Assembly (NCBI RefSeq): GCF_000381925.1
Contig: NZ_KB907307.1
Span: 4,774,001 to 4,838,000 of the forward strand
Source of the DNA: Nocardia sp. BMG111209
GTDB taxonomy: Bacteria; Actinomycetota; Actinomycetes; Mycobacteriales; Mycobacteriaceae
Direction: 5' to 3'
DNA length: 64,000 bases
The notes under the pieces were generated by a model that saw only the letters and a program-made list of their open reading frames with translations, made no database searches and was not told where the DNA came from. The translations under genes were made by a program, and so were the position numbers. This document shows, piece after piece, positions 46,809 to 56,449 of the stretch. Each line of letters opens with the position of its first letter. Within the stretch, counting starts at the first letter, position 1.

Positions 46809-47987
46809 ATGACCGCACCGATGCTGTTCGCGCTGCTGTTGGTGTTCGCTGCCGGGCTGGGGCTCGGGTGGCTGGGCCATGCCGCGCGGGCGGGGCAACG
46901 GGCGGCGGTCGCCGAGGCCCGGTTGTCGGCGCTGCGGGACAACGAACAGGTGCTGCGGCAGTCGCTGAGTGCGGCCGGGGAGGATGCGGCGCGGCGCAAC
47001 GCGCTCGCGGTCGGCGGGCTGGTGGATCCGCTGCGCGAGGCGCTGGGGGCGCTGGACCATCAGCTGCGGCGGGTCGAGCACAACCGGATCGACGCGTATT
47101 CGGGCCTGCGCGAACAGGTCGCGGGTATGCAGCAGATCTCCCATCAGCTGTCAGTGCAGACCGGGCAGCTGGTGTCGGCGCTGCGGGCGCCGCAGGTCCG
47201 TGGCCGCTGGGGGGAGATCCAGTTGGAGCGCGTCGTCGAACTCGCGGGCATGTCCCGGCACTGCGATTTCGACACCCAGGTCACTCGTGCGGGCCGCGAT
47301 GCGGGTGTGCGGCCGGATCTGGTGGTGCGGTTGGCCGGCGAGCGGCAGATCGTGGTCGACGCCAAGGTGCCGCTGACCGCCTACCTCGATGCCACGGGCT
47401 GCGAGGATCCGCGGGCGCGCACCGACCATCTCGCCCGGCACGCCAAACATCTGCGCGGCCATGTGGATCAGCTGTCCGACAAGAACTACTGGGCGGCCTT
47501 CGAACAATCTCCGGAATTCGTGGTGCTTTTCGTGCCGGGCGACCCGTTCCTGGACGCGGCGCTCACCGCCGATGCGGGCCTGTTGGAGTACGCCTTCGGC
47601 CGGAATGTGATCCTCGCTACTCCGACCACCCTCATCGCATTACTGCGCACGGTTGCCTACGGCTGGCGGCAGGAGGCCCTTTCGCGCGATGTGGCAACAA
47701 TTCAGCAACTGGGCCGGGAGCTGTATGCGCGGCTGAATACCACCGGCAGCCATCTGGATCGGCTGGGTGCGCAGCTGGGAAAGGCAGTGGAAGCGTTCAA
47801 TCAGACGGTGGCGACGGTGGAATCCCGCGTCATGGTCACCGCCCGCCGGTTGCACGACCTCGATATCGGCGACCGCGAGGTGACGGCGATCCGGCATATC
47901 GAGTCGTGGCCGCGCGCGGTGGCCGTTGCCGAAACCAGAGATCAACCAGCAGATCCGCCCGGCCTCGACGCACGGTCGGGCCGCTAA
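46809..47987 (+). CDS. rmuC: DNA recombination protein RmuC
   Basis: A 392-aa protein anchored by one N-terminal membrane helix (LFALLLVFAAGLGLGWLGHA) followed by a coiled coil and the RmuC nuclease-like domain. Family blocks are VRGRWGEIQLERVVELAGM, RPDLVVRLAGERQIVVDAKV, SDKNYWAAFEQSPEFVVLFV and ILATPTTLIALLRTVAYGWR. RmuC limits rearrangement at inverted repeats in E. coli; its location next to sbcCD is notable because both act on hairpin DNA. ATG at 46809 was chosen because the helix follows directly; the frame is open far upstream through sbcD. Confidence 0.93.
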   Translation: MTAPMLFALLLVFAAGLGLGWLGHAARAGQRAAVAEARLSALRDNEQVLRQSLSAAGEDAARRNALAVGGLVDPLREALGALDHQLRRVEHNRIDAYSGLREQVAGMQQISHQLSVQTGQLVSALRAPQVRGRWGEIQLERVVELAGMSRHCDFDTQVTRAGRDAGVRPDLVVRLAGERQIVVDAKVPLTAYLDATGCEDPRARTDHLARHAKHLRGHVDQLSDKNYWAAFEQSPEFVVLFVPGDPFLDAALTADAGLLEYAFGRNVILATPTTLIALLRTVAYGWRQEALSRDVATIQQLGRELYARLNTTGSHLDRLGAQLGKAVEAFNQTVATVESRVMVTARRLHDLDIGDREVTAIRHIESWPRAVAVAETRDQPADPPGLDARSGR

Positions 47988-47994
47988 CGATAGT

Positions 47995-48846
47995 GTGCTT
48001 TACGTGGCAGCTATCCAACGCGAGCGATCCGGGGTGCCCGCATCGCACCGCTCGATCATTCCGGCGGTGCCCGGCCTGCCGGCCGGGGCGGCGGTTCTGG
48101 TCGCGGTGTTCTGCACACTCGTGGGCTTCTTTCTCGATGCCGGAAGCCACCGCAAGGAACTGAGCGGAATGTTCGCCGGCTGCTATATCGCCGGCTGCCT
48201 GCTGACCGCGCTCGTGGTGCGTTATCGCGGCCTGTTCACCGCCATGGTGACGCCCCCGCTGCTGCTGTTCGTGGCGGTCCCGCTCGCCTACCAGCAACTG
48301 GTCGGCCACGGTTCCACCTCGAAGAAGGACATCATCCTCAATCTGGCCATCCCACTGGTGAATCGCTTCCCGCTGATGGCGCTGGCCACCGTGCTGACCC
48401 TGGCGGTGGGCGGCGTGCGGGTGCTGCTGTATCGGCGCGACACGCCGCGGGCCGGTGCCGGACGGGCTCGCAAGAGCACCACGACCCGCCCCCGGGCCGG
48501 CGCGGGCGGCGGCCGCTCCGAGCGTGCCCGGGCCGCGGCGGGCGGTGCCGGTGCCGGTACGAGTACCGGTCGGCGCCGGGCGCGTACCGGCTCGACGGAG
48601 GCGGGAGCGGCGAAAACGAGCCGGCGCGGCAGTGCCGAACGGAGCTCGGAGCGGACAACACGAGTCAATCCCGGTGCCGGTTACCCCCGGACCACCGACC
48701 GACCGGCGGCCGATCGCAACGCCCCGGAGCGGGGGGCCGCCGGTGAGCCGCCGCAACGCCGCAGCCGTGCCCAGCCCAGCGGCGATGTCCCACCGCACCC
48801 GCGTCCGAACGTCCGCTATCGCGACGCCGGTCGGGTCGACCGCTGA
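47995..48846 (+). CDS. DUF6542-like membrane protein with basic disordered tail
   Basis: A 283-aa protein. Four hydrophobic segments lie in residues 25-150, with a conserved-looking loop (HGSTSKKDIILNLAIPLVNR). The remaining 130 residues are Arg/Ala/Gly/Thr-rich, strongly basic and certainly disordered. The order rmuC-this-ispH matches an uncharacterised membrane protein (Rv1111c) next to ispH in M. tuberculosis, as I recall. GTG at 47995 was chosen; GTG at 48004 is equally possible. It is convergent with ispH. The function is unknown. Confidence 0.75.
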   Translation: MLYVAAIQRERSGVPASHRSIIPAVPGLPAGAAVLVAVFCTLVGFFLDAGSHRKELSGMFAGCYIAGCLLTALVVRYRGLFTAMVTPPLLLFVAVPLAYQQLVGHGSTSKKDIILNLAIPLVNRFPLMALATVLTLAVGGVRVLLYRRDTPRAGAGRARKSTTTRPRAGAGGGRSERARAAAGGAGAGTSTGRRRARTGSTEAGAAKTSRRGSAERSSERTTRVNPGAGYPRTTDRPAADRNAPERGAAGEPPQRRSRAQPSGDVPPHPRPNVRYRDAGRVDR

Positions 48847-48981
48847 CGGACCGGGTTCCGGACGCGCGAACGTCCACCCGCTGCGACGCCTGCCCGCGCC
48901 GGCTCACCGACTTTCCCTGCCCCATCCCCACACCCGACTGATCGACCGGCAACCTCCGGGCGTTACGGGCCGTGGGGAACG

Positions 48982-49986
48982 TCAGTTGCGTGCGGCGCGC
49001 AGTTCCCGCGGCAGGGCGAACACCAGGGTCTCGTTGGCGGTGGTGACCGGCTGCACGTCGGCGTAACCGTGCTCGGCGAGCAGATCCAGAACCCCGCGGA
49101 CCAGGATCTCCGGCACCGAGGCGCCGGAGGTGACGCCGACCGAGCGCACTCCCTCGAACCAGGCCGGATCCACCTCGCGAGCGAAGTCGACCAGATGAGC
49201 GGCCCCGGCGCCGGCGCCGAGCGCGACCTCGACCAGGCGCTTGGAGTTGGAGGAGTTGCGCGAGCCGACCACGATCACCAGATCGCATTCGGGAGCCATC
49301 GCCTTCACCGCGATCTGCCGGTTCTGGGTGGCGTAGCAGATGTCGTCGCTGGGCGGGTCCTGCAGCTTCGGGAAGCGCTCGCGCAACCGCTGCACGGTCT
49401 CCATGGTCTCGTCGACCGAGAGTGTGGTCTGCGACAGCCAGATCACCTTGTTCTCGTCGCGGACGGTGACATTCGCCACGGCATCCGGACCGTCGACCAG
49501 CTGGACGTGATCGGGCGCCTCACCCGCGGTGCCCTCCACCTCCTCGTGACCCTCGTGGCCGATGAGCAGGATGTCGAAATCGTCGCGGGCGAACCGCTTC
49601 GCCTCCTGGTGCACCTTGGTGACCAGCGGACAGGTGGCGTCGATGGTGTGCAGATTGCGGACCGCCGCCGCCTCGTGCACCGCCGGCGAGACACCGTGCG
49701 CGGAGAACACCACGACCGCGCCCTCCGGCACCTCGCCGGTGTCGTCGACGAAGACGACGCCGCGGTCGCGCAGCGTCTCCACGACGTGGCGGTTGTGCAC
49801 GATCTCCTTGCGCACGTAGATGGGTGCGCCGTGCTTCTCGAGCGCGCGCTCCACCGTCTCCACCGCGCGGTCGACGCCCGCGCAGTATCCGCGCGGCTCG
49901 GCGAGCAGGACCCGCTTCGCGGAGCCGACCGAGGTCGAACCCGCCGAGCGGGTGATTCCGACGTTCAAGGGGATTGCCGAGGACAT
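48982..49986 (-). CDS. ispH: 4-hydroxy-3-methylbut-2-enyl diphosphate reductase IspH (LytB)
   Basis: A 334-aa [4Fe-4S] enzyme that makes IPP and DMAPP in the last step of the MEP isoprenoid pathway. Cluster ligands are in [23 protein letters not shown] and a third Cys in ICYATQNRQ. Substrate residues are in the conserved EGTAGE and [13 protein letters not shown] segments. The length matches LytB2 of mycobacteria. ATG at 49986 was chosen; a GTG two codons earlier is in frame. It is divergent from the lipid-droplet-type gene and xseAB, the usual order in Corynebacteriales. Confidence 0.97.
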   Translation of the reverse strand: MSSAIPLNVGITRSAGSTSVGSAKRVLLAEPRGYCAGVDRAVETVERALEKHGAPIYVRKEIVHNRHVVETLRDRGVVFVDDTGEVPEGAVVVFSAHGVSPAVHEAAAVRNLHTIDATCPLVTKVHQEAKRFARDDFDILLIGHEGHEEVEGTAGEAPDHVQLVDGPDAVANVTVRDENKVIWLSQTTLSVDETMETVQRLRERFPKLQDPPSDDICYATQNRQIAVKAMAPECDLVIVVGSRNSSNSKRLVEVALGAGAGAAHLVDFAREVDPAWFEGVRSVGVTSGASVPEILVRGVLDLLAEHGYADVQPVTTANETLVFALPRELRAARN

Positions 49987-50124
49987 GCCCACAGCTTACG
50001 TGCGCACCACGGAACACACTCGGCCCGGTCGCGAACGCATTCCCCGTGGTCGGGCGTGGCAAGGTACAGTGTCGCGGCCCGCTGCGATGTCGTCGGCCGA
50101 CCGCGGCGCGGTTAGCCTTAGGGC

Positions 50125-50778
50125 ATGTTCCGACCGCCGTTCATCGCCCGGGTCGCTGCGGGGGCCGCTGTCTACGCCCTCGAGGAAACCCGCCGATTAC
50201 CAAGCGTGGCACTGAGTTTGCCGATCACCGCCGTCAGCCGGGTGTTGCAGACGACGATGCGCGCGCAGCAGTTCGTCACCACCCTGGCCCTCAAGGGTGA
50301 CACCGTTTTCGAGCGTCTCAGCGTCAACGGCGCCGAGCAGCCGGAATGGGCCACCTTCGACGAGGATGCCGGAGACGACAGCGCCGTCACCACGGCCGAA
50401 CCTGTCCGTCGCAGTCGTTTCGACCTCTATTCGGCAGATCCCGAGTCCGAGGCCGACCCGGACTTCGAGACCGGCCGGAGCGCCGCCGACACGAATGGTG
50501 ACGCGGCCGACGACACTCCCGGCGCATCCCTCGATCCGGAACCCCGCGGCGCCGACGGCAGCGCGTCGGTCACCGCGGCCGGGCCGCGAGCGGACGCACC
50601 CGAGGTCGTCGCGCGCTACGACTACGACATCATGACGCTGGCCCAGTTGCGGGCCCGGTTGCGCATGCTGGACGTCGAGGAGCTGGCGGCACTGCTGGAC
50701 TACGAGCAGCGCACGCTGGATCGCGCGCCGTTCGTGACCATGCTGACCAACCGGATCGCCACCGTGACGGCGCAGTGA
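50125..50778 (+). CDS. Lipid-droplet-associated-type protein (Rv1109c-like)
   Basis: A 217-aa protein. The N-terminal 60 residues are amphipathic/hydrophobic and Pro-bounded ([20 protein letters not shown]) and could lie on a lipid surface. The middle is acidic and disordered (Asp/Ala/Thr). The C-terminus is conserved-looking: [20 protein letters not shown] followed by L-L-D-Y-E. In Rhodococcus a protein in this position is annotated as lipid-droplet-associated; here this is inferred from position and composition. ATG at 50125. Its stop overlaps the xseA start by 4 bp, so it may be co-translated with the nuclease subunits. Confidence 0.7.
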   Translation: MFRPPFIARVAAGAAVYALEETRRLPSVALSLPITAVSRVLQTTMRAQQFVTTLALKGDTVFERLSVNGAEQPEWATFDEDAGDDSAVTTAEPVRRSRFDLYSADPESEADPDFETGRSAADTNGDAADDTPGASLDPEPRGADGSASVTAAGPRADAPEVVARYDYDIMTLAQLRARLRMLDVEELAALLDYEQRTLDRAPFVTMLTNRIATVTAQ

Positions 50779-52100
50779 CCGATACCGATGCCCCGGCGGG
50801 CGGCGCGGGACAGCGGCCCGCCGATACCGGTCGGCCGCCCAATTCGGCGGACAATCCGTGGCCGGTACGTTCCCTCGCGATCAAGGTCGCCCAGTGGATC
50901 GACCGGCTCGGCAGCGTCTGGGTCGAGGGACAGATCACCCAGATCTCGCTGCGGCCCGGCGCGCGCACCGCGTTCCTGGTGTTGCGCGATCCGGCGGCGG
51001 ACATGTCCCTGTCGGTCAGCTGCGAGGCGGATCTGCTGCGGCGGTCGGCGGTGCCGCTGCAGGAGGGCACCCGGGTCGTGGTGTACGGGAAATTCGGCTA
51101 TTTCACCGGCCGCGGCACGATCTCGTTGCGCGTCACCGAGATTCGGCCCGTCGGTATCGGGGAACTGCTCGCGCGCATCGAGCGGCTGAAGGCGCTGCTG
51201 GCGGCCGAGGGACTGTTCGATCCCCGTCTGAAGCGGCCGATCCCGTTCCTGCCGGGGACGATCGGGCTGATCACCGGCCGCGCGAGCGCCGCGGAACGAG
51301 ATGTGCTGACCGTGGCCCGGCAGCGCTGGCCCGCGGTGCGATTCGAGGTGCGCAACACCGCCGTCCAGGGCCCGACCGCGGTGCAGCAGATCCTGGACGC
51401 GCTGGCGGAGCTGGATCGCGACCCGCACGTGGACGTGATCGTGCTGGCCCGCGGCGGCGGCAGCGTCGAGGATCTGCTGCCGTTCTCCGACGAAACCCTG
51501 TGCCGCGCCATCGTTTCCGCGACCACCCCGATCGTCAGCGCGATCGGGCACGAACCGGACAACCCGTTGTCCGACTACGTGGCCGATCTGCGCGCGGCGA
51601 CCCCCACCGACGCGGCCAAGCGCATCGTCCCCGATGCGGCGGCCGAGCTGGCACTGGTCCAGGATCTGCGGGACCGTTCGGCGGCGGCGCTGCGCGGCTG
51701 GGTGTCGCGCGAGTCGCGGGCCCTGCAGCAACTGCGGTCGCGGCCGGTGCTCGCCGATCCGCTGCGGATGCTGGATCAGCGCTACGACGAGGCCGAACGG
51801 CTGCGCGCGGCGACCCGCCGGGCGATCGACCATGCCCTCGCCGCCGAGTCGACGACCACCCGCCATCTGCGCGAGAAGCTCACGGCGGTCGGCCCCGCCG
51901 CTACTCTCGCTCGCGGATACGCTGTGGTACAACGAGTTTCGGGCCAGGAACGGCACGTGATCCACGTCGTCGCCGACGCTCCCCCCGGCAGCCAGCTGCG
52001 CATCCGGGTCGCCGACGGCGCGGTGACCGCCGCCACCCTCGGCGGGCAACTGCTCGCCCCCACCGACCGATCGAAGGAGCCGTCCGATGACCGACAGTGA
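50775..52100 (+). CDS. xseA: Exodeoxyribonuclease VII large subunit
   Basis: A 441-aa nuclease subunit. An OB-fold N-terminal domain ([20 protein letters not shown]) comes first, then the catalytic domain with [36 protein letters not shown] and [20 protein letters not shown], followed by a coiled-coil region. ExoVII degrades single-stranded DNA to oligonucleotides. GTG at 50775 overlaps the upstream stop by 4 bp, and its own 3' end overlaps xseB by 14 bp. The length is normal. Confidence 0.97.
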   Translation: MTDTDAPAGGAGQRPADTGRPPNSADNPWPVRSLAIKVAQWIDRLGSVWVEGQITQISLRPGARTAFLVLRDPAADMSLSVSCEADLLRRSAVPLQEGTRVVVYGKFGYFTGRGTISLRVTEIRPVGIGELLARIERLKALLAAEGLFDPRLKRPIPFLPGTIGLITGRASAAERDVLTVARQRWPAVRFEVRNTAVQGPTAVQQILDALAELDRDPHVDVIVLARGGGSVEDLLPFSDETLCRAIVSATTPIVSAIGHEPDNPLSDYVADLRAATPTDAAKRIVPDAAAELALVQDLRDRSAAALRGWVSRESRALQQLRSRPVLADPLRMLDQRYDEAERLRAATRRAIDHALAAESTTTRHLREKLTAVGPAATLARGYAVVQRVSGQERHVIHVVADAPPGSQLRIRVADGAVTAATLGGQLLAPTDRSKEPSDDRQ

Positions 52101-52314
52101 TCTCGCCGAAATCGCCGGCTTCGGCTACGAACGCGCCCGCGACGAACTGGTCAGCGTGGTGAAGATGCTGGAACAGGGCGGCATGGACCTCGACGACGCG
52201 CTGGCGCTGTGGGAACGCGGCGAGGCCCTGGCCAACCGCTGCGAGGAACACCTCGCCGGGGCCCGCCGCCGCGTGGAGGATGCGCTCACCCGCCGCGACA
52301 CCGACAACGAATGA
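52087..52314 (+). CDS. xseB: Exodeoxyribonuclease VII small subunit
   Basis: A 75-aa helical subunit that binds several copies to XseA. The family pattern is visible: [20 protein letters not shown], then [19 protein letters not shown] at 52087 lies inside the last codons of xseA (14-bp overlap), a typical coupling that sets the ratio of the subunits. The acidic C-terminus is normal. The gene following is convergent. Confidence 0.97.
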   Translation: MTDSDLAEIAGFGYERARDELVSVVKMLEQGGMDLDDALALWERGEALANRCEEHLAGARRRVEDALTRRDTDNE

Positions 52315-52328
52315 GGTTGCGGCACTCG

Positions 52329-53216
52329 TCAGGCCGCGACCCAGCTCAGGGTTCGCAACAACCGGCTGTGGACGATCCGCCACGGGTCCGGGCCGAGGTC
52401 GTGTTCCGCGAGCATCTCCACCATCCGCACGACCTGCAATGCCCGAATACGCGGCAGCAGAGCGGGTTCCGACGGGTCGATACCCGCGCCGTCGAGGAAG
52501 GCGGGCCAGGCGGCGGCGAAGGAGTCGGCCTGCGCGAAACTCACCGACCAGGCCCACCAGGCGATGTCGTACAGCGGGTCGGCTCGCCGCACCTCGTCGA
52601 AATCCAGTACGCCGCCGACTCGTTCGCCGTCGGCCAGGATGTTGCCGGGCACGAAATCCCCGTGCGCCAGCACGGTCGGGCGGCCCTCGAACAGGTCCGG
52701 CAGATCGCCCAGGACCGCCTGTAATTCGCCGTACTCGGCGGGACCCAGGGTGGGCAGCAGGCATTCCGCCCAGGCGTCGGCGCGGGCCGCGAGGAATCGC
52801 GGCCGGGTCCACGTTTCGTCGAGATTCAGGTCATCGCACGGCAATTCGGCGAAATCGGACAGCATCGCGCCCATTTCCCACGCGAGCACCGGGAATCGCG
52901 GACTGTCCAGTTCGTCGGTGACGGGTACTCCGGGCAGCGCCTCGAACACGGCCCAGGTCGGATCCGCTTCGGGGCTCGACCTGGTGATACGGGGCATCGC
53001 GATGCCCTCGCCGGCGGCCCGCGCCCGCAGCGCGGCGGCGAGCCATTCGTGTCGCCGGACATCCGCTCGCCGATAGTGCCGACGCAATACGACCCGGCGC
53101 CCGTCCGCGAGCGCCAGCAGATCGGTGCGACTGCGAAACCCGGATTCCGTCGGCGCCGCACCGACGATCCGGCGCCCGAGCAGCACCTCCAACCAACCGA
53201 ACTCCCCACGATTCAC
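52329..53216 (-). CDS. Aminoglycoside-phosphotransferase-fold (APH) kinase
   Basis: A 295-aa small-molecule kinase of the APH/choline kinase fold. The catalytic loop is VLAHGDFVPGNIL (HGD..N) and the metal-binding motif VLDFDEVRRADPLYD. The N-lobe has an ATP-binding Arg in RRVVLRRHYRRADVRRHEW, where a Lys is more common. The substrate is unknown; many family members in actinobacteria are not resistance enzymes. GTG at 53216 begins directly before the conserved domain. It is convergent with xseB, 14 bp apart. Confidence 0.87.
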   Translation of the reverse strand: MNRGEFGWLEVLLGRRIVGAAPTESGFRSRTDLLALADGRRVVLRRHYRRADVRRHEWLAAALRARAAGEGIAMPRITRSSPEADPTWAVFEALPGVPVTDELDSPRFPVLAWEMGAMLSDFAELPCDDLNLDETWTRPRFLAARADAWAECLLPTLGPAEYGELQAVLGDLPDLFEGRPTVLAHGDFVPGNILADGERVGGVLDFDEVRRADPLYDIAWWAWSVSFAQADSFAAAWPAFLDGAGIDPSEPALLPRIRALQVVRMVEMLAEHDLGPDPWRIVHSRLLRTLSWVAA

Positions 53217-53347
53217 TCGCAGAGAGTATCTTTCGCCCGACCACCCCACAGCCACTCGGTCAGATTGCCTCGAGATTGCTGTTACTCGTTTCGGGACCGA
53301 TCGGCACCGGCGGGAAGGATCCCGGCCGGCGCCGCGACCCGGCGGCC

Positions 53348-54256
53348 TCACAACCCAGCGGCAGCGCGACCGTCCTCGATCGCGGCGAAGCGCTCGGTCG
53401 CCAGATCCCGGAAACGCTGGGCCGACAACGGAAGATAGGCGCCCTCCCGCCAGTACAGCGATAACGTGCGGCTACAGTCCGGCGCGTCGACGTGCAGCCA
53501 GACCACCCGCGGTCCGAGGGACGGCCGGGCCATCGCGGGCAGCAGCCCGACTCCGAGTCCGAGCGCGACCAGCCCGCGCAGGGACGCCGGATCGTCTCCC
53601 TCACAAGCGATCACGGGCCGGTGACCGGTCGGAGCGAACAGCCGGTCCAGCAGCGCGCGCGGCCAGTAGTCCGGTCCGGTGGTGACGAACGGCTCGGAGA
53701 TCAACTCCGACACCGGGACTCGCCGCCGCCGCGCGAGCCGATGTCCGGGCGGCACCGCGAGCAGCACCTCCTCGGTGATCAGATCCCGGCCCGCCACCCC
53801 GGGCCGATCCAGATGCTGGGACAACACCGCGAGATCCACCGTGCCCGCCTGCAACCGGGTCGCCGTCTCCTCCGGTGAACACTGCGACAATCGCACGGCC
53901 ACACCGGGATACGCGGTCAGATAGCTGCCGAGCACGGTCCGCAGCACGGCCAGATTCTCGGCGGCGACCACCACCGAGCCGCAGCCGCTGCCGGCCAGAT
54001 CGGCCAATTCGGTGCGGGCGTCGTCGAGTTCGCCGAGCGCCCGGTCGACCCGCGCCAGGAAAGCGGCGCCGAAGCGGTTGAGCCGGATCCCGCGGCCCTG
54101 CCGGTCGAACAGCGGCACGCCGAGATCGGCCTCCAGCCGGGCGATGGTCCGGCTCAGCGAGGGCTGTGCGACCCGCAACTGCTCCGCGGCCCGGCCGAGG
54201 TGTTCGGTGCGGGCGACGGTGCGGAAGTAGCGCAATTGCAGCAGATCCATATTCAT
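53348..54256 (-). CDS. LysR-family transcriptional regulator
   Basis: A 302-aa regulator with an N-terminal winged helix (LRYFRTVARTEHLGRAAEQL, then VAQPSLSRTIARLEADLGVP) and a C-terminal periplasmic-binding-like effector domain. The gene is divergent from an MFS efflux gene whose start is 35 bp away, so it very likely controls it and itself from the shared region 54257-54291, which holds an AT-rich TTCATA repeat (54254 and 54274). The effector is unknown. The start is ATG at 54256, or the ATG two codons later. Confidence 0.94.
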   Translation of the reverse strand: MNMDLLQLRYFRTVARTEHLGRAAEQLRVAQPSLSRTIARLEADLGVPLFDRQGRGIRLNRFGAAFLARVDRALGELDDARTELADLAGSGCGSVVVAAENLAVLRTVLGSYLTAYPGVAVRLSQCSPEETATRLQAGTVDLAVLSQHLDRPGVAGRDLITEEVLLAVPPGHRLARRRRVPVSELISEPFVTTGPDYWPRALLDRLFAPTGHRPVIACEGDDPASLRGLVALGLGVGLLPAMARPSLGPRVVWLHVDAPDCSRTLSLYWREGAYLPLSAQRFRDLATERFAAIEDGRAAAGL

Positions 54257-54291
54257 AACTCTAGAGGCATCGGTTCATAGCACTTTTGGTC

Positions 54292-55719
54292 ATGGACGAC
54301 ATGACTCACCGGCCCTACCGTCCCGTTGTGACATCTGTAGCTATCGCGGACACCCGCGCGCACGCCGCCGACCGGCTCACGCTGGCGGCGGTGACCGGCG
54401 GGCAGTTCCTGGCCGTGCTGTCCAGTACGGCGGTCGGCGTCGCGCTGCCGACCATCGGGCACGAACTGCACAGCGGCCCGACCACCTCGGAGTGGATCGT
54501 CAACGCCTACGTGCTGGTGTACGCCAGCCTCATGGTCGCCGGCGGCGGCCTCGGCGACCGCTACGGCCGCAAGGGTGCGTTCCTGCTCGGCGTGACCCTG
54601 TTCGGGGCCGGCGCACTGCTCGCCGGACTGGCGCCCACCGTCCCGATCCTGTTGGCGGGCAGGGTGATCCAGGGTCTCGGCCCGGCGCTGCTGGTACCGA
54701 GCAGCCTCGCGATCGTGCGGGCCACCTTCCACGACGAGCGAGAGCGCGCGGTGGCGATCGGATTGTGGTCGACCAGTTCGGGTCTGGGGATGGCGGTCGG
54801 CCCGGTGGTCGGCGGTGTGGTGGTCGCCGAATTCGGCTGGCGCTGGGTGTTGCTGCTCAATGTGCCGCTGGCCGCGGTGGTGGTCGCGGCCGCCGCGCTG
54901 GCGGTGCCGCGCCTGCCGCACGCCGCGGCGGAACACGGCTTCGACTGGGCCGCAGCGCCGTTGACGACGGTGGCGATCGGCTCGCTGGCCTTCGGGCTGA
55001 TCGAGGGTCAGCAGTACGGCTGGGGTTCCGCGCCGGCGCTGGGGGCGTTCGCCGTCACGGTGGTCACCGCGGTGGCATTCCTGGCCTGGGAACGAGGACG
55101 GGCCGAACCGCTGGTCGACATCGGGTTGTTCCGCAATCCGGCCTTCGCCGCGGCGAATCTGGCGGGTCTGGTGGTGTTCTTCGCCTTCATCGGCCTGGTG
55201 GTCTATCTGAGCGCGTATTTTCAACAGCTGCAAGGACATTCGGCGATCCGGGCCGGTTTCGACGTTTGCGCGATCGGGGTGGCCTTCGCCCTGGCGGCGC
55301 CGATCTCGGGACGACTGGTCGGCCGGTTCGGTCCCCGGCCGCCGATGGTGGCGGGCCTGCTGCTCGGCGGCGGCGCGGTGCTGGGACTGCTACGGCTGCA
55401 ACGGGATACGGGCCTCGGCTCGATCTGGTGGATACTGGCCCTCGGCGGCTTCGGCATCGGGCTGTCGCTGACCCCGATGACCGCGACGGCGGTCGCGGCG
55501 GTGCAGCAACATCGCACCGGGATGGCGTCCGCGGTGCACAACGCGCTGCGGCAGGTCGGGCAGGTGCTGGGGGTCGCGGTCCTCGGCGCGCTCGCCTATG
55601 GGGGTTCCGGCCTGAGCATCGCCGGACTACATCACGCCTTCGCGGTGGCGGGGGTCTCCATGCTGCTCACCGCGGCGCTGGCCGCCGCGGCCGTGCGCGG
55701 CACGCCGCGGCGCGAATAA
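54292..55719 (+). CDS. MFS drug-efflux transporter (DHA2, EmrB/QacA-like)
   Basis: A 475-aa transporter with 14 membrane segments, typical of drug:proton antiporters. Motif A is GGGLGDRYGRKGAFLLGVTL and motif C is visible as GLGMAVGPVVGGVVVAEFGW; the first helix has FLAVLSSTAVGVALPTI, with Ser/Ser where Asp is common in the DHA2 family. It is divergent from a LysR gene that probably regulates it. ATG at 54292 leaves only 35 bp to that gene; starts at 54301 and GTG at 54328 are also possible. Confidence 0.92.
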   Translation: MDDMTHRPYRPVVTSVAIADTRAHAADRLTLAAVTGGQFLAVLSSTAVGVALPTIGHELHSGPTTSEWIVNAYVLVYASLMVAGGGLGDRYGRKGAFLLGVTLFGAGALLAGLAPTVPILLAGRVIQGLGPALLVPSSLAIVRATFHDERERAVAIGLWSTSSGLGMAVGPVVGGVVVAEFGWRWVLLLNVPLAAVVVAAAALAVPRLPHAAAEHGFDWAAAPLTTVAIGSLAFGLIEGQQYGWGSAPALGAFAVTVVTAVAFLAWERGRAEPLVDIGLFRNPAFAAANLAGLVVFFAFIGLVVYLSAYFQQLQGHSAIRAGFDVCAIGVAFALAAPISGRLVGRFGPRPPMVAGLLLGGGAVLGLLRLQRDTGLGSIWWILALGGFGIGLSLTPMTATAVAAVQQHRTGMASAVHNALRQVGQVLGVAVLGALAYGGSGLSIAGLHHAFAVAGVSMLLTAALAAAAVRGTPRRE

Positions 55720-55724
55720 CCGCG

Positions 55725-56294
55725 CTACTTCGCCGGAAGTGGTTGCGCCGCATCGACGGCGTTGGCCAGCGTGGTGAACGCGGCGCTGTCCCCGGCGCCC
55801 TTGATCAGCACCCGGACCGTGCCGAAGTCGGTGACCCAGGCCGGCTCGCTGCCCTGCTGGTGGTAGACCGCCCAGGTGCGGTCGCCCAATTGCTGGGTAC
55901 CGCTGGGCCGCCGGGCGCCCTCGACATGGCCGGCCAGCACATCCGATGTCGCGTTCGACTGGGTGAGCTGCATGTAGGTGCCCTGCGGTGTGATGAATCC
56001 CACCGTGCTCACCTCGCCCCCGCCGGCCCCCGCGACGGTGTCGCGACTGCCGGAATTCGACTTCCAGCCCGCGGGCAGCGCCGGATTGCGCACCGGGAAC
56101 GACAGGGTGTGCGCATCCGACTTCAGAGCATCGTTCACGTCGAAGGACGGGACGTTGCCGGCGGTCGGGCCGTGCGTCGAGAAGCTGCACTGACTGGCCA
56201 CGGCCGCGAACACCACGCAGATCAGCACCAGCGGGATCAGCGACCAGACCAGGTCCCGGTAGTCGTGCTGAGTGCGGGGTTTCTGGTAGGACAC
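55725..56294 (-). CDS. DUF4245 membrane-anchored protein
   Basis: A 189-aa protein with one N-terminal membrane helix (SLIPLVLICVVFAAVASQC) and an external domain. The domain has the DUF4245 pattern: PSFDVNDALKSDA, FPVRNPALPAGWKSNSG, VGFITPQGTYMQLTQSN and a WVTDFGTVRVLIKG end. Position next to glpX matches Rv1100 of M. tuberculosis (from memory). Function unknown. GTG at 56294 precedes the helix. It is convergent with the MFS gene and divergent from glpX. Confidence 0.9.
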   Translation of the reverse strand: MSYQKPRTQHDYRDLVWSLIPLVLICVVFAAVASQCSFSTHGPTAGNVPSFDVNDALKSDAHTLSFPVRNPALPAGWKSNSGSRDTVAGAGGGEVSTVGFITPQGTYMQLTQSNATSDVLAGHVEGARRPSGTQQLGDRTWAVYHQQGSEPAWVTDFGTVRVLIKGAGDSAAFTTLANAVDAAQPLPAK

Positions 56295-56449
56295 AGCCCC
56301 AGTATCCACGCTGTCGCCGCGGCGGCCGCACACCCCTCCCGCACGCGCGCACAACCCTTCCGCCGGGTCCCGGGACCTGAGCAGGTGATCAACCGCCGAA
56401 GGCACTCTGCGACAATTCGGTCAGCGAAGGACAACCTAGGAGGAACGCC

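Noticed and set aside
52329..53216. Aminoglycoside resistance gene
   Set aside because: The APH fold is clear, but the fold is shared by many metabolic kinases and nothing in the context points to antibiotic resistance.
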